Part shown: piece by piece, positions 6,516-13,840 of the stretch
How positions within the stretch are numbered: the stretch's first letter is position 1
How the letters are laid out: the number at the start of each line of letters is the position of its first letter
Source of the DNA: an uncultured Flavobacterium sp.
Lineage (GTDB): Bacteria; Bacteroidota; Bacteroidia; Flavobacteriales; Flavobacteriaceae
Assembly (NCBI RefSeq): GCF_946481155.1
Contig: NZ_CAMLMK010000043.1
Location: 1 to 23,245 of the forward strand
Reading direction: 5' to 3'
DNA: 23,245 bases
Notes under the pieces: model-generated
The model's input: only the letters and a program-made list of their open reading frames with translations
Databases searched by the model: none
Told to the model about the DNA's origin: nothing
Made by a program: the position numbers and the translations under genes

Positions 6516-8531
6516 ATGAAAAAAATTACTTTATTTCTTCTCGGAATTACTTCCTGGATGACAAACGCCCAGAACACCTGTGCGACGGCGCTTCCTGTAA
6601 CTGCCGGAAGCCACATTGTAACCGCAATTGATGGGCCAACCGCCATAAATATTTTATGCGGACCAAACTCTACCAATGCCACATTGAGCGAATGGTATAC
6701 CTACACCCCATCAAGCAATTACACTATAACGCTTACTACTGATTTAGCGGCAAACTCAGGAAAAGACACGCGTTTCAACGTGTACACCGGAAGCTGCGGA
6801 ACCTTAAGCTGTTATGCAGGGGATGATGATGGCGGATCAATCGGAAACGGTTACTTATCCATTGCCACATTCAACGTAACAGCAGGCACAACCTACTACA
6901 TTGCCTTCGACAACAGATGGAGCGCAGCAGGTTTCACTTTCGATCTGATTGAAGCGCCTTATGTAGTGCCGGTAATCTCCTTTACACCACAAAGCATTAC
7001 GTTATCGGGTACTTACAAAAACTGCGTCGTAGACATGAACGGTGATAATCTGGATGACATTGTTGGCGTAAGTCCAAACGATATACAGATCCTGTATAAA
7101 AACAATGGAACGCCGGGGTTCGCTGCACCAACTACAATTCCTATCACTAACGCACCAAACATGCCGTCATGGAGTATCGCAGCAGGCGATTACAACAAAG
7201 ACGGTTATAATGATCTTCTATTAGGTGGTGGAAACGGCGCTACATTCCTACAGACTTCAAATGGCGGAGCAACGTATACTTCTGTGAACTTTGCGCAGTA
7301 TATCTTCTGTCAACGTTCCAATTTCACAGACATCAACAGAGATGGTAACCTGGATGCTTTCGTTTGCCATGACGTAGATCCGAATGTTTATTTCATGAAC
7401 AACGGAAGCGGTGTATTAAACTTCAACCAAGGCGGTTTAGGCGACCACACCGAAGGTGGTAACTATGGTTCTATCTGGGTAGACTACGACAACGACGGCG
7501 ACTCCGATTTATTCATTGCAAAATGTCGCGGAGGTGTAACTACTGCAAACATCAACGAATTACACAGAAATAACGGTAACGGAACATTTACCAACGTAAG
7601 TGTGGCTGCAAACATGGCCGATCCGATTCAGACATGGTCCTCCGCCTGGGGTGATTTCGACAACGATGGTGATATGGATGCTTTAGTTGGCGCAAGTTCA
7701 AATGCCAACGGAATGCACAAACTAATGAAAAACAACGGCGATGGAACTTTTACAAATGTAACTGCCGGTTCCGGATATGATACTTTCGGTTCAATGGGTA
7801 TTGAGCACGTAGCACATGATTTTAACAACGATGGTTTCGTAGATGTTTTCGGCGCGGGAAACACCGTGATGATCAACAACGGAAACATGACGTTCTCTCC
7901 ATACGTTGTAGGCCCTACAAACGGCCCTATCGGAGACTTAAACAATGACGGCTTCCTGGACATCCAGAATTCAAATACTATTTACTACAACGTCCCTAAT
8001 GCCAACAATTGGATCAAAATCAATCTAAAAGGTATTCAGAGCAACAGCAACGGTATTGGTGCCCGAGTGGAAATCTACGGTGCATGGGGCAAACAGATCA
8101 GAGATGTGAGAAGTGGTGATGGTTTCAGAAACATGAGCTCCCTAAACACGCATTTCGGAATCGGAACAGCTACCCAAATCACTTCAGTAGTAATCATCTG
8201 GCCTTCCGGTGTAGTTGATACGATTCTTAACCCGACAACAAACCAGGCGCTTACAGTAATTGAAGGCAGTACGCTGGCATTAGCTGAAAATAACTTAGGT
8301 AATTTCACGATGTACCCGAACCCTGCTCATGATGTAATCCGCTTCAATACCGCTGATGCCAATGAGAAAATCAAAATGGTTACCATTTATGACATCTCCG
8401 GCAGAATCGTTAAGAAAGGTGCCGCCGCAGATAATTCAGTATCCGTACAGGAATTACAAAACGGAACCTATGTAATTGTACTCGAGAATGACTTAGGCAA
8501 AAAATTCTCCGGTAAATTCATCAAGAAATAA
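6516..8531 (+). CDS. Secreted FG-GAP/VCBS repeat protein with UnbV/ASPIC domain and T9SS sorting signal
   Basis: 671 residues. A signal peptide (residues 1-18, cleaved about at TNA-Q) is followed by a jelly-roll-like segment (about 20-145), then a series of FG-GAP/VCBS repeats with calcium-binding type loops such as DYNKDGYNDLLLGGG, DYDNDGDSDLFIAK, DFDNDGDMDALVG and DFNNDGFVDVFGAG (about 165-480), which suggest a beta-propeller. An ASPIC/UnbV domain (NWIKINLKG ... GFRNMSSLNTHFGIG ... IIWPSGVVDTI, about 497-590) and a type A sorting domain (MYPNPAHDVIRF to the end) complete it. The protein should be exported by Sec and then moved to the cell surface or medium by the type IX system. The ligand is unknown. 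A strong terminator follows directly. Confidence 0.92.
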   Translation: MKKITLFLLGITSWMTNAQNTCATALPVTAGSHIVTAIDGPTAINILCGPNSTNATLSEWYTYTPSSNYTITLTTDLAANSGKDTRFNVYTGSCGTLSCYAGDDDGGSIGNGYLSIATFNVTAGTTYYIAFDNRWSAAGFTFDLIEAPYVVPVISFTPQSITLSGTYKNCVVDMNGDNLDDIVGVSPNDIQILYKNNGTPGFAAPTTIPITNAPNMPSWSIAAGDYNKDGYNDLLLGGGNGATFLQTSNGGATYTSVNFAQYIFCQRSNFTDINRDGNLDAFVCHDVDPNVYFMNNGSGVLNFNQGGLGDHTEGGNYGSIWVDYDNDGDSDLFIAKCRGGVTTANINELHRNNGNGTFTNVSVAANMADPIQTWSSAWGDFDNDGDMDALVGASSNANGMHKLMKNNGDGTFTNVTAGSGYDTFGSMGIEHVAHDFNNDGFVDVFGAGNTVMINNGNMTFSPYVVGPTNGPIGDLNNDGFLDIQNSNTIYYNVPNANNWIKINLKGIQSNSNGIGARVEIYGAWGKQIRDVRSGDGFRNMSSLNTHFGIGTATQITSVVIIWPSGVVDTILNPTTNQALTVIEGSTLALAENNLGNFTMYPNPAHDVIRFNTADANEKIKMVTIYDISGRIVKKGAAADNSVSVQELQNGTYVIVLENDLGKKFSGKFIKK

Positions 8532-8550
8532 AACAAAGAATACAGCAACA

Positions 8551-8581
8551 AAAAAGTCCCGATGCACTCGGGACTTTTTTT
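8551..8581. terminator. Bidirectional intrinsic terminator
   Basis: GTCCCGA (8556-8562) pairs with TCGGGAC (8568-8574) around a 5-nt loop, with an A-run before and T7 after. It serves the FG-GAP gene on the plus strand and the DUF5777 gene on the minus strand. Confidence 0.9.
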
Positions 8582-8598
8582 ATACAGTAAATTCCAGT

Positions 8599-9477
8599 TT
8601 AGAAAACTCTCACTAAATTAAATCCGAAGCAAATCTCCCCTTTATCCCACCGTCCTGAAGTCTGTCCAAGAAAACCGGTTTCATGCATGGCTCTGGAATT
8701 GGTAAAATGCATTTGAAATACATGTCCGCCTGTTTCTAAATCCACCCCTACGGATAACGGGTTTTTATAAATGGATTCCGAAGCACGGTTTAAATGCGCC
8801 GCATAGTCCATATTGACTGACCATCGTTTGGTTAATTTATAGCGGCCTCCCATTCCAATAGCAAATTGACTATTATTCTGCGGATTTGGCAAGATCGGAT
8901 TACCATTTGCATCAAAGACATCCCTTACGGTATTTTCGTGGAAATAAGTAGGCGCTAATTCTAAAGTCAGATTATCATTGAACTTTCGTGAAGCCAATAA
9001 TTGTGTAACATAGCTCAATCGGTTGCTGAACTCCATTCCGGGATAATCATCCTCTTTCATTTCTGTATTGATCGCAATACTGTTGAAACCTACCAAGGTA
9101 ATCGGAAACCCGTCCTGTTCCTGAGATTTGAGTCGGTATTTAGCAGCCAGATCATACGTTTCCTGGAATCCGCTTCGCGAGACATGAACGGTCAGCCATT
9201 CATTTACGCCATAAAGAAACTTTAACTGCGTATTGGCACCATCCAATCCGAAGAAATCATCAATACCATTCTCCACATAATCAAAACGGTGGGCTACTAT
9301 GAAATAGAAATCTCCTTTCGCTGCCAGTTTAGTCGATTCGAGATTGACAATTTTCAACGATTTAAAGGCCGATTCGACTTTTACGTCTGCTTTAACGGTA
9401 TCAATTTCGGAAAGCAGATCGTCCTGTGCAAAAACGCAGGCCGGCATCCACAATAGTGAAAGAAATAGTTTCCTCAT
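8599..9477 (-). CDS. DUF5777-family outer-membrane beta-barrel protein
   Basis: 292 residues. A signal peptide (about 1-18, ACVFAQ-DD) precedes a domain of alternating beta strands ending in FGFNLVRVF, an aromatic C-terminus typical of barrels. Blocks I associate with DUF5777 are GDFYFIVAHRFDYVENGIDDFFGLDGA, LVGFNSIAINT, SYVTQLLASRKFNDNLTLELAPTY, GMGGRYKLTKRW and VDLETGGHVFQMHFTNS. The function of the family is not known; in Bacteroidota it is often found next to YceI and cytochrome c genes, as here. It is the last gene of the minus-strand group, 3 nt after the DOMON-like gene, and ends at the shared terminator at 8551-8581. Confidence 0.88.
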   Translation of the reverse strand: MRKLFLSLLWMPACVFAQDDLLSEIDTVKADVKVESAFKSLKIVNLESTKLAAKGDFYFIVAHRFDYVENGIDDFFGLDGANTQLKFLYGVNEWLTVHVSRSGFQETYDLAAKYRLKSQEQDGFPITLVGFNSIAINTEMKEDDYPGMEFSNRLSYVTQLLASRKFNDNLTLELAPTYFHENTVRDVFDANGNPILPNPQNNSQFAIGMGGRYKLTKRWSVNMDYAAHLNRASESIYKNPLSVGVDLETGGHVFQMHFTNSRAMHETGFLGQTSGRWDKGEICFGFNLVRVF

Positions 9478-9480
9478 AAA

Positions 9481-10251
9481 TTAATTGATAACTAAAGTTT
9501 TAGTCCCTTCACCATCTTTTGTTTTTATGTTCATCAGATACGAACCGGTTGTAAGTCCTGTAAGATCAACTTTGGTATTGTCAAAAGTTACAGTGGCTTC
9601 TTTTACTTTTTTGCCCAGCATATCGTAGATGATAACCGAGGCTTCTGCTACCAGTTCCGGCAACTCAATATTCACGAAATTCTTTGTTGGATTAGGATAC
9701 ATTTTAAAGCTGTCGATAGCAAAACTTTCGTTTCCAAGATTAGAAGTCGTGCTACCGCAATTTCCGCTGCCATGATAAGTAACCACCAGAGAAGTTCCGC
9801 GGGCAAATGTTAGCGGTAAAGGTCCGGCCGAAAATGGAAAAGTGAAGTCCGTGCCTTCGGTTGCCACTCTGGCCCTTGTAGCGACTACGGTTCTCACACC
9901 GGAAGAAATATTGTTAGATTGTACTGTCCAGTTTTGCGTATCCGTTGGCGGTGTAACCCCTATTCCGTCAAAACTTCTGTCTGTCATGTTGGTTCCGTCA
10001 AAAATAAGCACATCGCTTCCTATATTATCCATCTGATTAGGAGCAGAAACATTAAAAGCAATCCCCAGCCAGCTTGTCGAAGGCCCGATAAGCGTAACGG
10101 TAGCCGTTGTGCTGGTAACATCTACTTTTCCTGAATAAGCCGTAGTCGGTCCGCCTCCAAAAAACGTAACAGTACCTGTTGAAAAGGTTTGAGCCAATAA
10201 TCCACTAGCCGTAAACAATAGCCCCAGAATTGTAAATGTAATTTTTCTCAT
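9481..10251 (-). CDS. Secreted DOMON-like protein with T9SS type A sorting domain
   Basis: 256 residues from the ATG at 10249-10251, which gives a clean signal peptide (MRKITFTILGLLFTASGLLAQ); the longer start at 10287 would overlap the upstream ankyrin gene. The middle part (about residues 22-170) resembles a DOMON sandwich fold: WLGIAFN, SDVLIFDGTNMTDRSFDG, NWTVQSNN, VRTVVATRAR and LPLTFARGTSLVVTYHG. Such domains bind haem or sugars; the assignment is by pattern only. The C-terminus (FKMYPNPTKNFVNIEL to the end) is a T9SS type A domain, so the protein is probably on the cell surface. It sits between the ankyrin gene (stop codon 4 nt upstream) and DUF5777, and close to a cytochrome, which fits a haem-related role. 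Confidence 0.82.
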   Translation of the reverse strand: MRKITFTILGLLFTASGLLAQTFSTGTVTFFGGGPTTAYSGKVDVTSTTATVTLIGPSTSWLGIAFNVSAPNQMDNIGSDVLIFDGTNMTDRSFDGIGVTPPTDTQNWTVQSNNISSGVRTVVATRARVATEGTDFTFPFSAGPLPLTFARGTSLVVTYHGSGNCGSTTSNLGNESFAIDSFKMYPNPTKNFVNIELPELVAEASVIIYDMLGKKVKEATVTFDNTKVDLTGLTTGSYLMNIKTKDGEGTKTLVIN

Positions 10252-10255
10252 GATT

Positions 10256-10774
10256 TTATTTTTTAAAGAGTTCAAGCAATTTTTCATCGTTGGTCATTCT
10301 GGCGTAATCTACAGCCGATTTCCCCCGAATGTCTTTTATATCAATATTCGCTTTAGCTTTTACAAGCATTTCAGCAATGTCATATTTTTTAAACTGCGTG
10401 GCGTAAATCAATGCCGTATTGCCGCTTTGATCGGCGATACTTGTATCTGCATTATGGTCCAGGAGTAATTTCACTATTTCACTGTTTCCTTTCACGACTG
10501 CTGCCATTAAAGGCGTTCCATAATTATTTGATCCGTTGATATCCGCGCCATTTTCAATGAGGTATTTAGCCACTTCATTATTTCCTCTGTAGGTAGCCAA
10601 TGTGAGAAGGCTATATCCATCACTGTTTACAGCTTTAACTCCATCCGGGCTTGATTTGAGGGCGTCTTTTAATTCTGCTACCGTTCCCTTTCTTGCTATT
10701 TCGAAAATATCTTGCTGACATAGAGCAATCTGGCAAAAAAGAAGGCATGCTAAAAGAGAAATTGTTTTTTTCAT
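10256..10774 (-). CDS. Secreted ankyrin-repeat protein
   Basis: 172 residues from the ATG at 10774, chosen because it gives a signal peptide (MKKTISLLACLLFCQIALC-QQ). At least four ankyrin repeats follow, with typical blocks DGYSLLTLATYRGNNEVAKYLIENGADIN, YGTPLMAAVVKGNSEIVKLLLDHNAD, SGNTALIYATQFKKYDIAEMLVKAKANID and RGKSAVDYARMTNDEKLLELF. Periplasmic ankyrin proteins in Gram-negative bacteria are sometimes linked to redox or peroxide-related proteins (for example AnkB with catalase); a scaffolding role in this cytochrome/DOMON cluster is inference. The Cys before the predicted cleavage site does not form a good lipobox. The gene starts 1 nt after the stop codon of the OB-fold gene upstream and ends 4 nt before the DOMON-like gene. 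Confidence 0.88.
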   Translation of the reverse strand: MKKTISLLACLLFCQIALCQQDIFEIARKGTVAELKDALKSSPDGVKAVNSDGYSLLTLATYRGNNEVAKYLIENGADINGSNNYGTPLMAAVVKGNSEIVKLLLDHNADTSIADQSGNTALIYATQFKKYDIAEMLVKAKANIDIKDIRGKSAVDYARMTNDEKLLELFKK

Positions 10775-10775
10775 C

Positions 10776-11171
10776 TTATTCCGTTTCCAATACACATTGG
10801 TCCATTTTTAATTCTTCCAGTAAATCGTCATATCCGATAAAACGTCCTTTTATTTTCACATTGGAAAGCACTTGTAAGTTGGCAGGTATTTTATCTTTGA
10901 AAATGGAAAACATTTTATCATCAACGATAATTGCATTTTCCGCCTCGTCTATTGTGGTGATTTTTCCGTACACGCTTATAGTTTTATCAAGATATTTTGC
11001 ATTTGCATTCTTCTCGTTTGCTTTGAATTCATCATGAAGGGCGTTCGCCGTTACCAGATAAGACCCTTTTTCAGACGCAATATCCCGATGGTCCTTATAA
11101 ATGTAAGAATAAATTAAATACCCTACAATCAGAATAACTATTAGCAGCAATAGAATTTTATATTTTCTCAT
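10776..11171 (-). CDS. Membrane-anchored OB-fold protein (tRNA_anti-like)
   Basis: 131 residues from the ATG at 11171. One membrane segment (about 5-24, ILLLLIVILIVGYLIYSYIY) is followed by an OB-fold domain matching the tRNA_anti-like pattern: ANALHDEFKANEKNANAKYLDKTISVYGKITTID, then NAIIVDD, VKIKGRFIGYDDLLEELKMDQCVL. In this family the domain is usually envelope-located and is not known to bind tRNA despite its name. It is the first gene of the minus-strand group of four, with a good -7 box 22 nt upstream. Function in the cluster unknown. Confidence 0.82.
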   Translation of the reverse strand: MRKYKILLLLIVILIVGYLIYSYIYKDHRDIASEKGSYLVTANALHDEFKANEKNANAKYLDKTISVYGKITTIDEAENAIIVDDKMFSIFKDKIPANLQVLSNVKIKGRFIGYDDLLEELKMDQCVLETE

Positions 11172-11192
11172 GTCGGAATAAATGATTTCCCA

Positions 11193-11200
11193 CAAATTTA
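11193..11200 (-). promoter_or_regulatory. -7 box for the OB-fold/ankyrin/DOMON/DUF5777 operon
   Basis: On the minus strand the octamer is TAAATTTG, an exact TAnnTTTG match 22 nt before the ATG at 11171. No TTG lies at the usual -33 distance; that stretch is pure A/T. Confidence 0.5.
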
Positions 11201-11235
11201 ACGAAATATTTTTTTATTTTTTAAAAAATTAGTCA

Positions 11236-11243
11236 TAACTTTA
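11236..11243 (+). promoter_or_regulatory. -7 box for the cytochrome/YceI genes
   Basis: TAACTTTA, one base off TAnnTTTG and identical to the box upstream of 22161, lies 20 nt before the ATG. It is divergent from the box at 11193-11200, so the two operons share a control region of about 50 nt. Confidence 0.4.
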
Positions 11244-11263
11244 AGCATAACAAAACTCATTCC

Positions 11264-11623
11264 ATGAATTTACCAAAAGTCGCTTTTTTTGTGATTTCAA
11301 CTTTTGTTTTATCGGGCTGTACCAGTGATTCAGAATCGGATTTGGTTAACTACACACCTGTAAATACGGTAACTTACAACGGGACTGTAAAAGCTATTAT
11401 AACAGAAAACTGCATTATGTGTCACACGCAGCCTCCACAAAACGGAGCGCCAATGCCGTTGCTCACTTATGAAAATGTAAAAAATGCTGTTTTGACCCGC
11501 GGATTAGTCGATAGGATTTCGAGTTTTGATCCCGCTTTCATGATGCCTTTCGGAGGCACACGACTGCCACAGGCAAAGATTGATCAGATTAAATCATGGA
11601 GAGATGCGAATTTCCCCGAATAA
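11264..11623 (+). CDS. Small monohaem c-type cytochrome lipoprotein
   Basis: 119 residues. A lipoprotein signal (STFVLSGC, Cys19) is followed by a small cytochrome c domain with the haem motif CIMCH at 50-54; MMPFGG at 93-98 probably supplies the distal Met ligand, and IKSWRDANFPE forms the usual C-terminal helix. Expected role: electron carrier attached to an envelope membrane. The next gene, yceI-like, begins 8 nt after its stop codon, a pairing common in Bacteroidota. The partner oxidase or reductase is not in the window. Confidence 0.9.
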   Translation: MNLPKVAFFVISTFVLSGCTSDSESDLVNYTPVNTVTYNGTVKAIITENCIMCHTQPPQNGAPMPLLTYENVKNAVLTRGLVDRISSFDPAFMMPFGGTRLPQAKIDQIKSWRDANFPE

Positions 11624-11631
11624 TACTAAAT

Positions 11632-12174
11632 ATGAAAACACTATATCCTTTCTTGGCGCTGCTCCTGTTTTCTTTTTCCGGATTGGCACAATCCAAAAAG
11701 ATTACAAAAACAGGGGAAATTAAATTTGAAGCTTCCGTACCTTCTTTTGAAGAAGTCAAAGCACAAAACAAAACCGCTACTTTTGTCCTGAATACCGAAA
11801 CAGGAGAAATTGCGGCTCTGGCACTGATTAAAGGATTCAGGTTTAAGATTGCCCTGATGGAAGAGCATTTCAACGAAAATTATATAGAAAGCAACCGATA
11901 TCCCAAAGCAACCTTTAAAGGAAAAGTTTACGGCTTTGACATGGCAAAACTATCGGAAAACTACAGAGATTTCACCATTAAAGGGCATTTGGAACTCCAT
12001 GGAAAATCAAAAGAGATCACCATTCCGGCCAAAATCAGAAAGACGGGTGACGGAATCGAACTACTCTCCAATTTTTCTGTAAATTCAGACGATTTCGATA
12101 TTACCATCCCAAAAATGGTAAGCAACAAAGTATCTAAAAAAGTAAATATAAGCCTAGATTGCATTCTCAAATAA
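11632..12174 (+). CDS. YceI-family lipid/polyisoprenoid-binding protein
   Basis: 180 residues from the ATG at 11632, which gives a signal peptide (MKTLYPFLALLLFSFSGLAQ); the upstream ATG at 11596 lies inside the cytochrome gene. The YceI lipocalin-like barrel is visible in GEIKFEASVPSFEEVKAQNKTATF, FRFKIALMEEHFNENYIESNRYPKATFKGKVYGF, DFTIKGHLELHGKSKEITIPAKI and FSVNSDDFDITIPKM. Members bind long isoprenoid or quinone-type lipids in the periplasm, which fits the neighbouring cytochrome. The last strand (VNISLDCILK) reaches the stop 21 nt before a strong terminator. Confidence 0.92.
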   Translation: MKTLYPFLALLLFSFSGLAQSKKITKTGEIKFEASVPSFEEVKAQNKTATFVLNTETGEIAALALIKGFRFKIALMEEHFNENYIESNRYPKATFKGKVYGFDMAKLSENYRDFTIKGHLELHGKSKEITIPAKIRKTGDGIELLSNFSVNSDDFDITIPKMVSNKVSKKVNISLDCILK

Positions 12175-12194
12175 ATTGTGTTAGTTATTATTAC

Positions 12195-12229
12195 AAAGCC
12201 TTTAAGTCATTTTCTTGGAGGCTTTTTTT
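12195..12229. terminator. Bidirectional intrinsic terminator
   Basis: AAAGCCTTTAAG (12195-12206) pairs with CTTGGAGGCTTT (12214-12225) with two G-U pairs, loop of 7 nt, then a T-run to 12229. It lies between the convergent yceI-like and potassium channel genes. Confidence 0.8.
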
Positions 12230-12233
12230 ATAA

Positions 12234-13190
12234 TCATAACTCCACTTCCTCGAATGCATTCAATTTGTCTATAAAAAGTAAAGTCTTATTATTATCCTCA
12301 CTCCGGGAATACATCGGAATAAATTTGGCACCATATACAAATTCTTCAAAAGTATACGACGTTCGTTTCATTACCGAAGTGCTGAACATATCATCAAAAA
12401 CCTTTACATACACCACCAGCTCCCCATGATTTCTCTCAAAATCTTCTTTAGATAAATTATAAAGCGGACTATCCTCAGTAATGGGGTGCACTAATGTCCA
12501 ACTCAGCGTTAATGCATTTATACGATGCATTTCCAGATCCAATGAGTAAAATTTGTTCACCGTTTTACCGTTTTCTTCCACTATCATCCCTAAAGTTAAC
12601 CTTGCTTCGGCATCCGTCAGATTTGTATTTTTATAAGGTGTCATTCGCAGCATTAAAGCGGTCATGTCTCTGTAAGGAGCAATAATAGCATTCTCTGAAA
12701 AACGGATAAAGGCTCTAGGTTTGCTGAACCTTCCGTAAAACAAACCAGTGGCAATGGCGAAACTCAAAAGTCCGAATAAGGCTTCCACAGAAGCAACAAA
12801 ACTGGCCCAAAAACCCGACGGACTAATATGACCGTATCCAACGGTGGTGAAAGTTTGCGCACTGAAGAAAAATGCCTGTCCAAATTTTTCCATGGCACTG
12901 TCCGCAGTAATCCCATTGAGGTTTTCTACTCCAATAAGGCTGTAAATACTCGCGAAACATAAATTCACAATTAGATAAAACACAAAAATAACTAACATGA
13001 ATTTCCATCGGGGAATCACCAGCATGGCATGGTACCAACTGATACTTTCCACAAAACCTATACCCTCTTTTTTGACGTTGGCATCGCCGTTTTTGGTAAT
13101 AAAACGACCACCGTAACTGGAGGAGTTAGTTCCGAAACCGGTATTGGTATCTGCTTTTGCTTTCGCATTTATCTTCTTTAAAAAGGCCAT
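12234..13190 (-). CDS. Inward-rectifier-type potassium channel (KirBac-like)
   Basis: 318 residues. A slide-helix region (SISWYHAMLVIPRW, about 49-62) is followed by TM1 (about 64-87), a pore helix and the K+ selectivity filter TVGYG at 116-120 (FTTVGYGHISP), and TM2 (about 128-152, SFVASVEALFGLLSFAIATGLFYGRF). The cytoplasmic C-terminal domain begins FSKPRAFIRFSENAIIAPYRDMTALMLRM and shows the immunoglobulin-like strands of IRK channels (LTLSWTLVHPI). The protein forms K+ channels in the inner membrane as a tetramer in known homologues. The N-terminal 45 residues are polar and probably disordered. It is a single gene with its own likely -7 box (TAGCTTTA, 13207-13214, minus strand). Confidence 0.93.
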   Translation of the reverse strand: MAFLKKINAKAKADTNTGFGTNSSSYGGRFITKNGDANVKKEGIGFVESISWYHAMLVIPRWKFMLVIFVFYLIVNLCFASIYSLIGVENLNGITADSAMEKFGQAFFFSAQTFTTVGYGHISPSGFWASFVASVEALFGLLSFAIATGLFYGRFSKPRAFIRFSENAIIAPYRDMTALMLRMTPYKNTNLTDAEARLTLGMIVEENGKTVNKFYSLDLEMHRINALTLSWTLVHPITEDSPLYNLSKEDFERNHGELVVYVKVFDDMFSTSVMKRTSYTFEEFVYGAKFIPMYSRSEDNNKTLLFIDKLNAFEEVEL

Positions 13191-13239
13191 AGTTCTATTG
13201 TTTAGGTAAAGCTATTAAATTTAAAACAGAATTTATTGG

Positions 13240-13247
13240 TATTTTTG
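13240..13247 (+). promoter_or_regulatory. -7 box for the GyrI-like gene
   Basis: TATTTTTG exactly matches TAnnTTTG and lies 20 nt before the ATG at 13268. This supports the upstream ATG, not 13324, as the natural start of the gene. Confidence 0.45.
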
Positions 13248-13267
13248 AAATTCACAAAGATTCCGCT

Positions 13268-13746
13268 ATGAAACCACGAATTGAAAATCTGCCTCAAAAA
13301 AAATAATCGGAAAAAGAATAATCATGTCACTGTCTGATAACAAAACAGGTGAATTGTGGCGCAGTTTTATGCCAAGGCGAAAGGAAATTCAAAATACAAT
13401 TGGTTCCGATTTATATTCGATGCAGATTTATGACCCTACCTATTTTATCGATTTCAAGCCTACTTCAGAATTTGAAAAATGGGCTGCAATTGAAGTCTCA
13501 GATTTTGAAACCGTTCCGACCGAAATGGAAACCTATTCCTTACCAGGCGGATTGTATGCCGTGTTTCTGCATAAAGGCTCTAATACTGATACCAGTACAT
13601 TTCACTACATTTTCACAACCTGGCTTCCGAATTCAGAGTACATCCTTGATGACAGACCCCACTTTGAGGTATTGGGAGAAAAATATAAAAATGGAGATCC
13701 GGCTTCTGAAGAAGAAATTTGGATTCCTATTAGACATAAACAGTAG
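13268..13746 (+). pseudogene. GyrI-like (effector-binding) domain protein, split by a one-base shift in A8
   Basis: The long open frame starts at the ATG at 13324 (140 residues, MSLSDNKTGELWRSFMPRRKEI...), but the family normally begins some 18 residues earlier. That missing beginning is present at 13268 in another frame: MKPRIENLPQKK and then a stop. One more A in the A8 tract at 13296-13303 would join the two as ...LPQKKIIGKRIIMSLSDNKTGEL..., giving about 159 residues, the usual length. GyrI-like/SOUL-fold proteins bind small ligands as stand-alone sensors; later blocks here are ETYSLPGGLYAVFLHKG and YILDDRPHFEVLGEKY. The shift may be a true mutation, a sequencing error in the homopolymer, or slippage that is corrected on expression. 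The domain itself is otherwise intact, so a shortened protein from 13324 is also possible. Confidence 0.75.
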
Positions 13747-13840
13747 CTTGATTTACAGTTAAATAATATAAGACATTTCATTAAGCGTATAAAATATTCC
13801 GAAAAATCTTCTATTTTTACTGCAAACTTAATTTTATTCT

